The notes under the pieces: generated by a model
Seen by the model: the letters and a program-made list of their open reading frames with translations, nothing else
Database searches by the model: none
Told to the model about the DNA's origin: nothing
Program-made: the position numbers and the translations under genes
NCBI GenBank assembly: GCA_024305405.1
Contig: JAKNDB010000105.1
Coordinates: forward strand, 1,798,001 to 1,862,000
Reading direction: 5' to 3'
From: Dirofilaria immitis
Lineage: Eukaryota > Nematoda > Chromadorea > Rhabditida > Onchocercidae
DNA: 64,000 nt
Shown: positions 38,301 through 50,060 of the stretch, in pieces
Position numbering within the stretch: position 1 is the stretch's first letter
Layout: each line of letters starts with the position of its first letter

Positions 38301-40370
38301 GTAGAAATGAACTATTATATCTCAAATTCATTGGATCCCAAGGACAGTTTGAAGAACTATGAAATAAGACATCTCAGGCATCTTTAATCGCGTATGAATT
38401 AAAAGTTAAGGAACATTACAGTATTAAAATATTGATATTGTTTAGCGTTGATTAAATTTGATTTTCTCAACTTAGAAATGATTATAGATTTCTCCTAACT
38501 TTCCACAAATTTGAACTTCTATAGAAAGCAATCGTTGCAACTGCTTTAGAATCGTTGGGTCAAGTAATTCAGAATAAATATTGTGTTATAGGAAATAAAA
38601 ATAGTCTTTTTGAAGTTGCATCTTTGGATTTAGTGTCATTCCATTCATCCTTCTGTAACTTGAAAGTCTTTTTAATAAAGACTTTATTTTTTTGCAAACA
38701 TTTTATCTCTCTGTAATATAGCCAAATTAAAAGGGAATAGAATATAAGGGAGCAGAATGTTTAATGTAAATAGGAAAGGGAATTTTATTTGAAAGAAAAT
38801 ACTCCATAGAACTGATAAAAACACTATAAAAATGAGTGGCAATTAAAACACAAATAATTAAAGTTTTTTTTGCAGCTTATTCTTATTTGCTGTATATGAA
38901 TAAAATCTCATATTTCATTTTAATGAATCAGATTGAGAATTCGCTCCTGTAATGTGTGACGCATTAAAAGGTATTATTTAGAATATGCGAAGAATATGTT
39001 CGCATTGTGCCATTTATTCCTCAGCCGTTCATTATATTGGTAATTTATATAGAAAACAAATAATTAAGAAAGTGAAAAAATATACAACAAATAAGCAATA
39101 AGATATGGAAACTTTACAGAGCAGAGAACTTTGAAATATTTAATGGAGAGATAGAAGTGATAAGCTACACAGAGTTTTGAATTCATGCAAAGTACGAAAG
39201 AATCATTCAATATGGAATGGATAAGCAATTTAAATGGTCCATTCTGTTGTTAAGAAACAAAGCATCGATTTTTTTCCTTTTTTTGATCAGTAAGCATCAC
39301 ACACATTTGGCTAAAAAATCTATTCAAAATTTTTATATTATTAATACAGTATTTCATTTTATCATAAATCTTTTAATGCAAGGTAATTCCATTCTTTGCG
39401 ACTGTTAAACTAATTTCGAACAAAAGACTACGTAATCTTAAATCCCAAGCGGAGAATTTTGGACAACTAACATAAAAGAAATTTACGATAGTTTTGGTAT
39501 GATCCTTATCTACTGTTATTTCATTTTTCACAATGCAAAAAAAAAAAAAGAAAAAGAAAGAGCGATATGATGAGCTTTTAACTATAAGCTGTTATGACGT
39601 CTACTTGATATTTGACCCTGGAAATTTAATAGGGTTGTTCTTTACTGTATTATTATTATTATTCAAATAAACATAATTTTTGCAAAGAATTAGACAAATT
39701 CATTTGTATCGGAAACAGAAACTATGACAAATTTATCCGTTTTCCACATTTATCGTCTTAGTTGTTTTTTTTTTTATTTTATCTTCACATTATTACCCTA
39801 TCATTCACAGAAGTGATGAGAATGATCAATGATATTAAGCATCCGTATAGATGTAATTACAAGGCATTATAAATGATAGTGAGGATTGATGTAAATTCAA
39901 TTCGTTGTATTAACGAATTGTATTAACGCCACATTTCTCATAAATTGTTAAACTCAAATTTATTGATTAAAATTGAATTTGAATTACCGCTTTCAATTGA
40001 AATTGCTAAATGAGAAACTCTGCTCGCAATTGCTAATACAAACGAATTATTCACGAATTTTTATGGGAGAGGTTGATCAGAGAATAAAGAAGGGATCGCT
40101 ATTTTCCAACGAAAAATTCAAAATTGAGAATAATTCTGAACTCTAATAAAAGATGATTGACTACAAAATCCCAATAAGATTAATTTCTATTATCTAAATT
40201 TCTGGGAAACACTTTCGTGACGTCTTATATGTTGATGAAGATATAAAAATCAGTAATTTGAATTATAAAAACACTCCAAAAAGCGGAGGTATGCATAATT
40301 CAAGGTGATTTCATGCAGAATTTTTTGGAACGTTAAGCCAAAAACAAGTTAAATGAATTTTTATTTACAG
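35363..40370. other. Gene-poor stretch upstream of the K2P gene
   Basis: No secure exon. The K2P N-terminal exon(s) with the start codon should lie here, because exon 40371-40491 begins in the middle of a codon (two bases owed by an upstream exon). A (T/A)n-rich tract with A-runs lies at 39537-39560. Open frames at 38174-38362 and 39217-39408 are not conserved-looking. Confidence 0.5.
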
Positions 40371-43300
40371 CACCGAGCATTTGAATTATTATGTAGGACA
40401 ACAAGAAGTAGAAAGAGGAATTTTGGAGCAGATTGGTGGAGAGAAACCAACTAATTTTGCGATCAAAACACAGAGGAGTCAAATACGTCGAGTTAAATTT
40501 TTCGTTTTCTTAATAATGTGACAAATATTATTTTGCAATTGAAAAATTTTGATTCGCAAAGATTCAGAATTATACTTTTTCCGTTCGACGCAATCAGTTT
40601 ATTCGGTACAACATGATTGTTTGCATTTGTATTATTATGATAGTAAAGACTCATCGAAGAGAAGATCATAATGTCAACTTTCTAATCATTGCTTGTTAAA
40701 TTGCAAATATAAATTTAATTAGTATTGCCATATTACAGAAATTACGCATAGTACTGCCACATATCGGCCTCGTGCTACTTTCAACAGTCTACACAATTCT
40801 TGGTGCAGCCATCTTTCATCATGTTAGTTTATCTATCCTTCATTTTCACTCGGCAAATATTATTGTTATTATTATGTCAAACAATTAATAAGCATTTTTC
40901 ACTCTAACTGATAATTTATCAATCCAAATTTTTCTTTTGTTATAATTCTATCAATATTTTGATTAGCTTGAAATGCCATACGAAGTATATATTCGTAACG
41001 AAACTGCCCATCGAATTGAAGCCTTGAAACAAAAAATTATCGACAATTTATGGACGTTAGTACACGTAAGAAATAGTACCAGAGAGGTGGCATTTGAAAC
41101 TTGGTCTCAAACAGCACATCTTGGGTTCGTTTCTCGTTTTGTATTGAAAATCTTGCTTGAGAGTTCAAAATTAATTTGCATATTATTGAAGAACAGTTTT
41201 TTAGAAATCTATTTAACAGTTGAATACAAATAAAATGCGGAATACTAAATTTTAAAGAAATTTGTGGAAGAAATTCTGTAAAAATAATTTAAAAAAACGG
41301 TAATTTTGGAATTCTAAAAGTCTACAAAATCTTCGAAACTTGCAAATTTGCATCTTTTGTTTAAGAATCTTTGGATTAATGAAAAAATCAAAAATCTAAT
41401 TGCATAAACATTTCATTATCAGATTAATAAGTTAGCCGAAATTTCAGATGAAAGAAGTTTTCAAAAACCATTAGCATGAAGACTCAAATCCAAATTATCA
41501 TATGAATTATATTCATTATACCATTAATTTATTCGACCATAATATATTAATACTGAACTCTATTTTTAATATATTTTAGAAAATAAAATAAAATTTTGAA
41601 CTTTGGACTAGATCACTGAATTTTCGTACCAAATTTAATTTCGAAATTTAAAATTCAAATTAGGATTTCAGTATCAATGACGTAATTCGTGATGTGTTTA
41701 TTGATTATACAAAGAATTACATGACACCTGACGATATAATCAAAGGTGCTGGACCAGTGAAATGGTCATTCGGTTCTAGTGTATTCTTCTCATGGACTGC
41801 CATTACAACCATAGGTGAAGTTGTTCTATGAACAAAACTCAAATTGGTGCATTTATACTTTCAATTTTAATCATTTCAGATACATTTCTGTTTACCTCTT
41901 TCTATTTCTATTTATAGAAAGTGTGTGACAGGCCATTTATGATATTTCTGTTCAATTAATGTCAAGATGTAAAATCACGTTGCAGATTAATATTTCAAAA
42001 ATGAACAAATTAAAAATCTGCTATCCAACCTCGTAAACTAAAGTTGGTATATAAAAACAAGATATAATAGATTATATTTTCCTTGCTGGAAATATGGAAC
42101 TTTGAATGTTAGATAAGTGCAATTTTATCTGAGAGATAACATAGTTTTGCCTGTTTAGTTTGCTATTGAATTTTTATTTCTTCAAGAAAACTTTATTCGT
42201 GGCATTCTATTATATTGATGTGCTCATAACATGATGACAATATAGATTACATTCAGCATTAATCTAAGATCTTCCAGTTTAATAGTAATTCAAATACAGG
42301 AACAATTTGAAAGTTGAATTTTGCTCCGCCATTTCGAGTCGGTACTATTTTTGAATTTTATTATTATCATTTTGCATTTTTAATTTTGAGATAAAATGAA
42401 CGGCATGCTTTGATAAGCTTGAATTGAATTTGAATTCAGGTTACGGACACATAGTACCGAGAACCAATGAAGGTCGTATAGCATGTCTCATGTATGCATT
42501 GTTAGGCATTCCGTTAATGCTTGTCACCATTGCTGATATGGGACGATTCCTTTCGAGTATCGCTAAATTTTCATTCTATCATTTTTCTTCAGTGCTAATT
42601 CTATCTTAAAATTCTGCTTAATCTTTGAATCTATTATTTTAGATGTGAACTTCGGATTCAAATCTTCAATAAATTTAGGAAAACTTCGAAATGGAAATTT
42701 TTTCTAGGCAAAAAAATTTTATAATTTTGCCTTCTTCCTCTTGTTTACTCTATCCTAACAGAAGTTTAAATCATATTGTTCACTGATCTTTCATAAAAAC
42801 ATCGGAATTGAAACTATGGTCAAATTTTCAGTTTGTTATATAGTGAATGAATGGATGAAGAGGAAGAGCTGCTTTTGAGTGAAAGTGAAGAAGTAATTTG
42901 AATATGAAATATTCATCTTCAAATTTGCAGCTGGTATAATTTGGATTCACTGCATGATGGAGTTACTGCATTTGGAATTATTCAAAAAATACACACAATT
43001 TTGCATATATTGTTGCAGATGGATTCCCTTTATGAGGTAAAATCTTTTTTTTTTTGTTTCAATGCATTATCTAAAATACTAATTTTTAAATATTCGAGAA
43101 TAAAAATCTAAATTATAATTATTTGAAATCTTGATCGTAGAATATTTACATGTTGATTTCGAAAAGAAATTGAGTTTCATTATTTCAATGTATTTAACTT
43201 ATTTCTTCATTAAGGGCAGCAATATTTCTTTTTCGTTTCCTTATTCTTTTTCTTTTCTTAGAAAGGAAAAACACAGCCGAAGATAGTTTCTGCCAACGAT

Positions 43301-45692
43301 ATTGCTAATATTAAAAGAAAACGGCGGCGACAGCATCATATCGATATAATTTCAGAGGCAGGTACATCTGAAGGTATGCTATATCTGTATTCCATTCACT
43401 CTTGGAATGCTTTTTCCTGTAGATTCCGCTTAGACCGATTAAATAGTTTTATGATTCCAAATTCTTAGAAATGTGAATTTTGGATACCGTTGAAAACAAT
43501 CTGGAAAGAGTTTCTTCTTTGTTTTAAATAGAAAAGAGAATTTAAGTATGAAATGATTAAGTAACGATCATTAAGATGTGAATCGTTCTGGTTCGGTTGC
43601 AAAAAAAATGAAATGACGGCAAGTTTGAATAGCATTGCTTTTTGTGGGAAATATTAATTGATGTAGAATCAGTAAAAATGGAATGTTACTTTTAGTGAAT
43701 TTGCAGGATCAATTACTATTAATTGTTCATTTGAAAAAGTATAATGGTTTAATTTATCATTTGTCAAATTTACAAATTTTTCAGATATATCAGAAATTCA
43801 GACACAGGAAAGCGAGAAAACATTTTCCGACGATACACAAGCAAGAGCAGATGAATTGGAAAAGTGTGAATCATATCAGAATAGACGGATTTCAGTATTA
43901 TTCGTGCTCGTCATCATGATAGGTTGTTTATTCCGGAGTTTTCAAATCAAGTTCAATTCTTTTCAAGAATGCGATGATAAAGGTGATAAAACTTTTGTCT
44001 GTCCTCACATATCAAAAAATTGATAAAAAATTGCAGGTTATACAGCTAGTGGTGCATGCCTTATGCAGCTTTGGGAAAACTGGACATTTATGGAATCCTT
44101 TTATTTTTGTTTCGTTACCGTAACAACTATTGGTTTATCATTATCTCTTTGTTCAAATTTTTCTCTTACTAAATCAGAAAAATTTTTAATTTTCATTTTA
44201 ATTTTTGTACTAGAATTCTGCTTACTAATGATTTTATAATGCAAATTATATTTGCCGTTAGATACACAACAGTTAACTGATCATTGGCCAGAGGTTACTA
44301 TAAATCATTTGCGATATAAGTCCAAAAACAGCTTTCTATTGGAAATTCATGATACTTTCTGAGAGAAAAGTTAAAGGTTTTGGAGATATCGTACCTCAGA
44401 ATTCAGATTTCCTGCCAGCAACGCTCATGTATATTCTTATTGGTCTTATCATCACAACGATGTGTATCGGTAAACTTTTCTCTGATCTTTTTCTCTGTAC
44501 TTGGCTTCATTGTTTTTAGGTTATTCAATGAAGAAATTGCAGATTTAGTGGGAAGCGAATACATCCGTGATATTCATTTTTATGGTCGAAGTTTGGGACG
44601 CAGTTTTATGACGATTGGTGATAAAGTCATACATCTTGGAGAAGTCAATTCTTCTTATTCTTCTTCCTATGGAAATATTCCTGTCCCAAGCACTTATTTT
44701 TCGTTGTTGAAAATCTTAAAAAAATCAATGAATTTATTCGATGGCCAGATTTAAAAACTTTAGTTAAATTAGTTCCGTTTCTCTTTTCATAATTACAATG
44801 GCTGATAACAATGGAACGTTTTAAATGCTAAGTCTCATTTCATAAGGTTATATTAGAATATCATTCCAGCCTATTGTAAAATCACTCTTCTTGTGGGAGG
44901 GTATATGAAAATGAAATCTGAAATCATTATCATACCATAAGCAGCCGTTTTTAGGTATTTGGTTATATAGCCTTTCTCCAAAAGAAATATGGCCTTACTG
45001 CGGATCAGATTAATAAATTAGCTCAATTGCCAGAAGAATATTTATTTGAATGTTTAATTAACGGCAGGCAACCTGATTTAAATTGGATTGGTTATTTTTT
45101 TTTGTTTTTCTGAGATAAGGTATGTAATAAATATTCATATAATTGCAATCTAAAAATTTCCTTTTATTAATGTCAAAAGGTTTCCTTCCTTTTTTTTTCG
45201 CCGATGTTTAGATCATTGTTTATGCAACACTTTTGTCACAGCATTTTTCTACCTTCCACGTATATATATGGCTATATTAGATCAAAAATATATATATGAA
45301 TAATGAGTATGACACATTTATTATAGCATCGTTTGAATAAACGATCTTTTTTTTTTTTTTAATTATTAACATTTCAGTTTTTCAAACTATGATAACTTTG
45401 ACCAAGAATTGATGTTAGAGTGCTTCCAGATGGCCGTCCGTACGTTCCTCCTGACATTTATTATTTTAAATGGATTGAGCAACCACGTACGCTTTCGCTT
45501 GTATCGGAACGTGTTTTAGCGAGTATGGAATCATTGGATCTGAATACGAGTAAGTGTAGTACAGCAAGGACATTGACACCACGTGAGTATTACCAAAGGA
45601 TTTTGCTGCAATATTGCAAGCAAATGCAACCCGATGGTCAACAACAGCAAAAGCAATCAACCGATGGCAATACTGGATATACACAAGTATGA
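40371..45692 (+). CDS. Two-pore-domain potassium channel (TWK/K2P family)
   Basis: Forms a dimeric background K+ channel in the plasma membrane. Exons: 40371-40491, 40739-40822, 40967-41124, 41672-41814, 42440-42556, 42931-43036, 43262-43373, 43785-43922, 44037-44132, 44377-44469, 44543-44643, 44955-45090, 45421-45692. The order is canonical: TM1 (IGLVLLSTVYTILGAAIF), extracellular cap with RNETAHRIEAL, pore 1 filter TTIGYGH split across exons 41672-41814/42440-42556, TM2, cytosolic loop with KRKRRRQHH, TM3 (ISVLFVLVIMIG), pore 2 filter TTIGFGD, TM4, then the TWK-type tail VGSEYIRDIHFYGRSLGRSF and a Gln-rich C-terminus ending TGYTQV. All junction phases agree except 43036/43262, which needs one more base; a CCCC for CCC at 43026-43028 would fix it. 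The first exon with ATG is not found. The last exon uses a weak acceptor (GTTAGAG). Paralogue not assigned. Confidence 0.95.
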
Positions 45693-45872
45693 TGATGAAT
45701 AATGGAAGATTATTTCTAATTGACATGAGATATCTAGAAGTGAATGTTAAACAACAGCAAGCCTAGGCTGGATTTGTTAGAGCGCTCTGAAATTTGTAGA
45801 TGCTAGAATTGCTGAATATATGTGATCCTACATATTTAGAATATGCTCATAATTTAGTTAAATTTATAGGAT

Positions 45873-45878
45873 AATAAA
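45873..45878 (+). promoter_or_regulatory. Candidate poly(A) signal of the K2P gene
   Basis: AATAAA about 180 bp after the TGA at 45692; a second AATAAA lies at 46009-46014. Confidence 0.5.
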
Positions 45879-46670
45879 CAACACTCGCTGAAATCATTAC
45901 CTATTTGTATAATTGTTAATAGATCTCTCTTAATTTAAATATATCAATTAAATTTTTTAAATCACTCAGTGCTATGGCAAATCATTCAATATTTTGTAAT
46001 TTATTTGAAAATAAATTAATTTCTGAAAAGCTCTTTGGCATTAGGAAATTCGGCATGTTATCTCACCACTATTGATTATTTTTGGTGACTGAACTTGATT
46101 GAGCTTTGTTGTTGATAGCATCAGAAATTATCAATATCTATTTTGTTCAGATTTGTTGCAAGTTTTGATAATGCAATGCTTAGATTTTAATCCCACTAAT
46201 TTTTGTTAATGAAGAGCCTTTCAGTTTTACCTTCTGAATATAATTTTGTTACAGAATGGAGCATCGTTTTGTTTATATATTTATGTAAAGACATATTATC
46301 ATTTTTTTAGATGGATGATTGTTCATTTGTTTTGTGTAAATATTATTTTGTTTACTTTATGTATCTATGCAATGACGTGACTGATGGTGAAAGAGCAGTT
46401 GATTTCGATTCGTTTACCGCTGCCGCGTTAAAACTTGCCTTAATTTTTATTAATTTGTCCACTCAATAAATGAAGGGATAAAGATCTTTGGAACAGAAAG
46501 TGTAAAGTTGATAGAAAATTAAAACGTTCTTTAAGGAAATTTATCGAAGGAAGAAAATGTAAGATGCGAAGTCTTTTATAATTCTTATGCTAATTTCTTA
46601 TCTTCACTCTTGTAAGTTTAATAATATTTCTTTCCGATAATGTCCAGCAGAAAAATATAAAATTATTTAG

Positions 46671-47335
46671 GTAGTACAAAATCTATCAAACCTGGCTTAG
46701 GATTGAATAGCAATGTGAGGTCATTGTTGAATATGAGTAAGAAATTCAATTTTGAAAGTTCTATGTAAAACTTTATAATCTTTCTTGTTTTCAACGCAAA
46801 TTACTGGAAAAGATTTACGACGAAATAAAAAATAAAGTTCTGAATCCTTTGCAACGTAATAATCTGCAAGTGAAGCTATGGAAGAAAATAACTGGGGTAA
46901 ATGATATTTATATGTTTTCTCGACTTGTCAATTACTCATTATTTTTAAGCTTATCTCCTTATAAAAATGTTCTTTGCTTTTTGTTCTTCACCATGAAAAA
47001 ATCTTAGTTGCGTGGTTGATTAATCCTTTCATAATTTTATGAGAATGATAATCAACATTTTATTTGGTTTACAGTTCATCCTCTATGTCCTGTCTATATA
47101 TTAAATAATATTTTATATTCAGTGGTCCGTGCTAAATCGTCGCAATTTTGGTTTTTCAAACCAAATATTTGAAATTAATTTCAGAAATTATAGTTCGCTA
47201 CCTTTCCGTTGTTCAATGCTAAGGTCATTTTACAAAATGCATCATTGTTTGACTACGCCAGACCGCATATCAAAATTGCAGATCAATATTTAGCAGGTTA
47301 TGTCACTCTTTCCATCATATTTCATCGCCAATGAC
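46671..47335 (+). CDS. Unrecognised small gene, three exon-like blocks
   Basis: Block 1 is 46671-46736 after ATTTAG (STKSIKPGLGLNSNVRSLLN). Block 2 is about 46796-46896, reading LLEKIYDEIKNKVLNPLQRN and LQVKLWKKITG and ending at GTAAAT. Block 3 is 47194-47296, reading FPLFNAKVILQNASLFDYAR and HIKIADQYLAG and ending at a GT donor, or reading on to TGA at 47335. Block 2 lacks a good acceptor; block 3 has TTTCAG at 47184, but using it brings a TAG in frame. Amphipathic and Lys-rich, with no signal peptide seen. I do not recognise the family. The start codon is not identified, and the gene could continue differently. Confidence 0.38.
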
Positions 47336-48143
47336 CAATTTGAGGAATTTCATTATGTGGGCATGTACGAGTGTGCATCCCGCATTCGAGACTACGTTTT
47401 GCGATCCATGATTTCACAATTTTATGCAATAGTTTCACGTCTAAAAATTGCTTTAAATTTTCCTTCTTTCTGTTTAATAATATTGAGTCGAATGGGCAAA
47501 GTGAAATCACAAAAAGAGAATAGTCTTTCTGAATTTTCCTTTGTGAGTTTATTTTTATAAATTTCAATAAAGAAGATACAATAAATACTGTTAGTTTACA
47601 GAGTGGGTCCTGATGACGGTAACGTTGACGTTCCATTCGAGGAGTATCATTCAACTGCATGAAAGCAATCAGTCGCGTTAATAATGTCTCGTCATTCTAT
47701 TACTCAATAAGAAAGTGCATTATAGAGGTGGGAATATTGATATTTTGAAATTTATTTTGATTGGAATTAATAAACTGATTATATATTCCACTGAGCCTTA
47801 TATAAGCAATGTATTGCTTGATTCTAAGATATTTCCATATAAAAATCATTGGTACGAGAATATATATTGAAAACACGACTTCCTCCATCTTACGTGGTAT
47901 AAAATAAGGTCAAGATTGTTAATGCCTTTTTAAATAGTTGAGTCTAAGTATGAAAAATTTATTAGCAAACTGAAGAGATTGGTGATATATCGATATTTTA
48001 CAATACTGCAAATGACGATTCAGAGACGAATTATTGTTGTTACAGAGACAGATGCAACTCTTATTCAACATCGCAGTCTTTCAAAACCAAATTCATTCCT
48101 ACTCCTCGCTTTAACCATCATCTTCATTTGCATCAAAAGTTGA
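47336..48143 (+). CDS. Ly6/uPAR (three-finger) type, probably GPI-anchored surface protein
   Basis: Three-finger proteins are small secreted or GPI-linked disulfide-rich domains. Block 1 is about 47336-47413 and contains WACTSVHPAFETTFCDP. Exon 47602-47727 (after TTTACAG, before GTGGGA) contains VGPDDGNVDVPF and then, one frame over, FNCMKAISRVNNVSS and SIRKCIIE. Exon 47966-48143 (after TTTATTAG) contains QTEEIGDISIFYNT and YCCYRDRCNSY, the classic closing CCxxDxCN of the fold. The spacing of Cys matches the domain. A hydrophobic tail, NSFLLLALTIIFICI, ends at TGA 48141-48143 one frame away, as expected for a GPI signal. Two frame changes are needed: TT at 47636-47637 one base longer, and AAAA at 48083-48086 one base shorter. 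Without the second change the frame runs to a TAA at 48217. The signal peptide exon is not identified. Confidence 0.6.
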
Positions 48144-48217
48144 AACATTTTGTCTTCTTTCAACAGTATAATTCGAGTTGGTACATCAGAAGTGCAGAAA
48201 ATTTAAGAATCTTTTAA

Positions 48218-50060
48218 GGAATGTTCATGACTGAATTTTAGCCATCTATTGCTAAAAGGAGTTGAATATAACTGAAACATTTGGCATGACAGTATTGACA
48301 TTTTTATAAAAAGATAAGGAAGTCATAATGACAGTCGTAATATTCATAACGGAAATACGTTATAATATAGCAAAAATATTTTCCATAGCTTACCAAGAGC
48401 ATATTAAAAAGAAAATACTACCTTCAATTTATATAAACGGAGAAATATAAATTCCTGAATAAATAGTAATATTTCTCAGAATCACATAAGAAATTCGAAG
48501 TTATTAAAAACGCTTCAAATTATAACATTCATAAAATTCAAAGATGCTAGTAGTAGTTTTGATAAGGATACAATAAATATTCATCAGAACAATGTAATGC
48601 AAAAAGAATACATCGAAAAAAAAAGATCTTGAAGATTCGTAACAAGCATCCCCTAAAGAGTCGATAAACATTTTCTATCGAAACTTTAAGTATACACTGC
48701 AAGTCTTGAAAACTCAAATATTGTGTTGAATTGTATGTTTTTGTACTACTGGAAATATGAGATAGTCTAAATTTGGTTTATATATACTTCTTGGTTATCG
48801 AAAGCTTAAATTGAAAATGAAATAATAATCTTTGCTTGAAATATATAGTATTCTTTCTTTTGATCTTGAAATTAAGATAGTAGTGCACTTCTCTAAACAT
48901 AAGGTTTGCTTCATCAATTAATACGTTTTGAGGAAGAACTTTTCCATGGCTGCTTACTAATACGACTTGTAAAGCTGTTAAAAGATATGTTCTAGAACAT
49001 TGCTTTCTTTTCAAATCTATCTTTTCGTTGAAAATTGTGTAAAAGAAAGAAATCGAAAGGAATTGAGAACAGGTGTCAAAAGAACAGTGGATTAGATATT
49101 AGATAACGATGACAAATCATTGCAGATATTTCATTACATAACGGTTTATAAATTACGCTAAAACATTTCTGTTTTTGTTTTATCTTTTCAGTCATTTCTC
49201 TACTTTTTTTTGATATAATTTGAGGTTAGACTTTTTAAGTTAGAATTAAATAAACTCAAGTTGAAATTTTTGAATTTCAACGATTTTTCTTTAAGTACAA
49301 CAAAACGCATTTTTTCCTATAAATTCATATTTCCTCGATTGACAAGTTGAAATCCTATTCTCGCATTCGATATTTCATTTCTTCAAAAGACAGCAAAATA
49401 GACTTTTTCAGAAAATGTAGGATTTAGCAAGTTAGAAAACAAAAAAAGCAACAGACCATATAGTATAAAAAAAAAGCAATAGTAGAAGTATTAGTTGCAG
49501 TGAATATTAATAGAATATGCAGCTCTTCAAAATGTATGAAATACTGCATATGAAAATCATCTCGTGCCTCCTTCTTATCAAGATGCTTAGAAGGTTGATT
49601 TATGCTACGAAACTGACAATTAAATGCTAAAAATGGAAAATCAATTTGTAGACTAAAGTAAGATTATTTCCTATACCAAATATATTATATCCTGCAAATA
49701 ACGTATCCCAGTGAAAAACGATGAAATATGCAGCTCAGTTCGACTAAAATTAACAAAAATTAAATCAAAGGAAAAAATTATACCATTAAACACCTTTTGC
49801 ACTTTTCCACATCCATGCACTCATATATGCAAAACGATTGTTCTGTTGAAAAATGGATTAATTTTTCTGAATACTTATTAGATATGCTATAGGTATACAT
49901 ATTGAATGCTTTCTTATGATTGTAAGGTACAAGATTCCATTATTGATGCTTCTCAATGAACTGATTCAATTCTTCAATTTTTTTAATTTTTCACCGTAAA
50001 CATATATTCATTTATTCGAAACACAAATATAAAAAATTCTCAAAAAGCAATTCCCATCGT
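48218..50060. other. Intergenic region between convergent genes
   Basis: AT-rich. Contains only short, chance-like open frames (for example 48778-49014 on minus). It separates the + strand Ly6-like gene from the 3' end of the - strand MFS gene. Confidence 0.6.
50011..50016 (-). promoter_or_regulatory. Candidate poly(A) signal of the MFS gene
   Basis: AATAAA on the minus strand about 45 bp after the stop codon at 50063-50061. Confidence 0.5.

Noticed and set aside
47322..47660. 112-codon minus-strand frame over the Ly6-like region
   Set aside because: Antisense shadow; the plus strand has Cys spacing, acceptors and a domain-closing motif.
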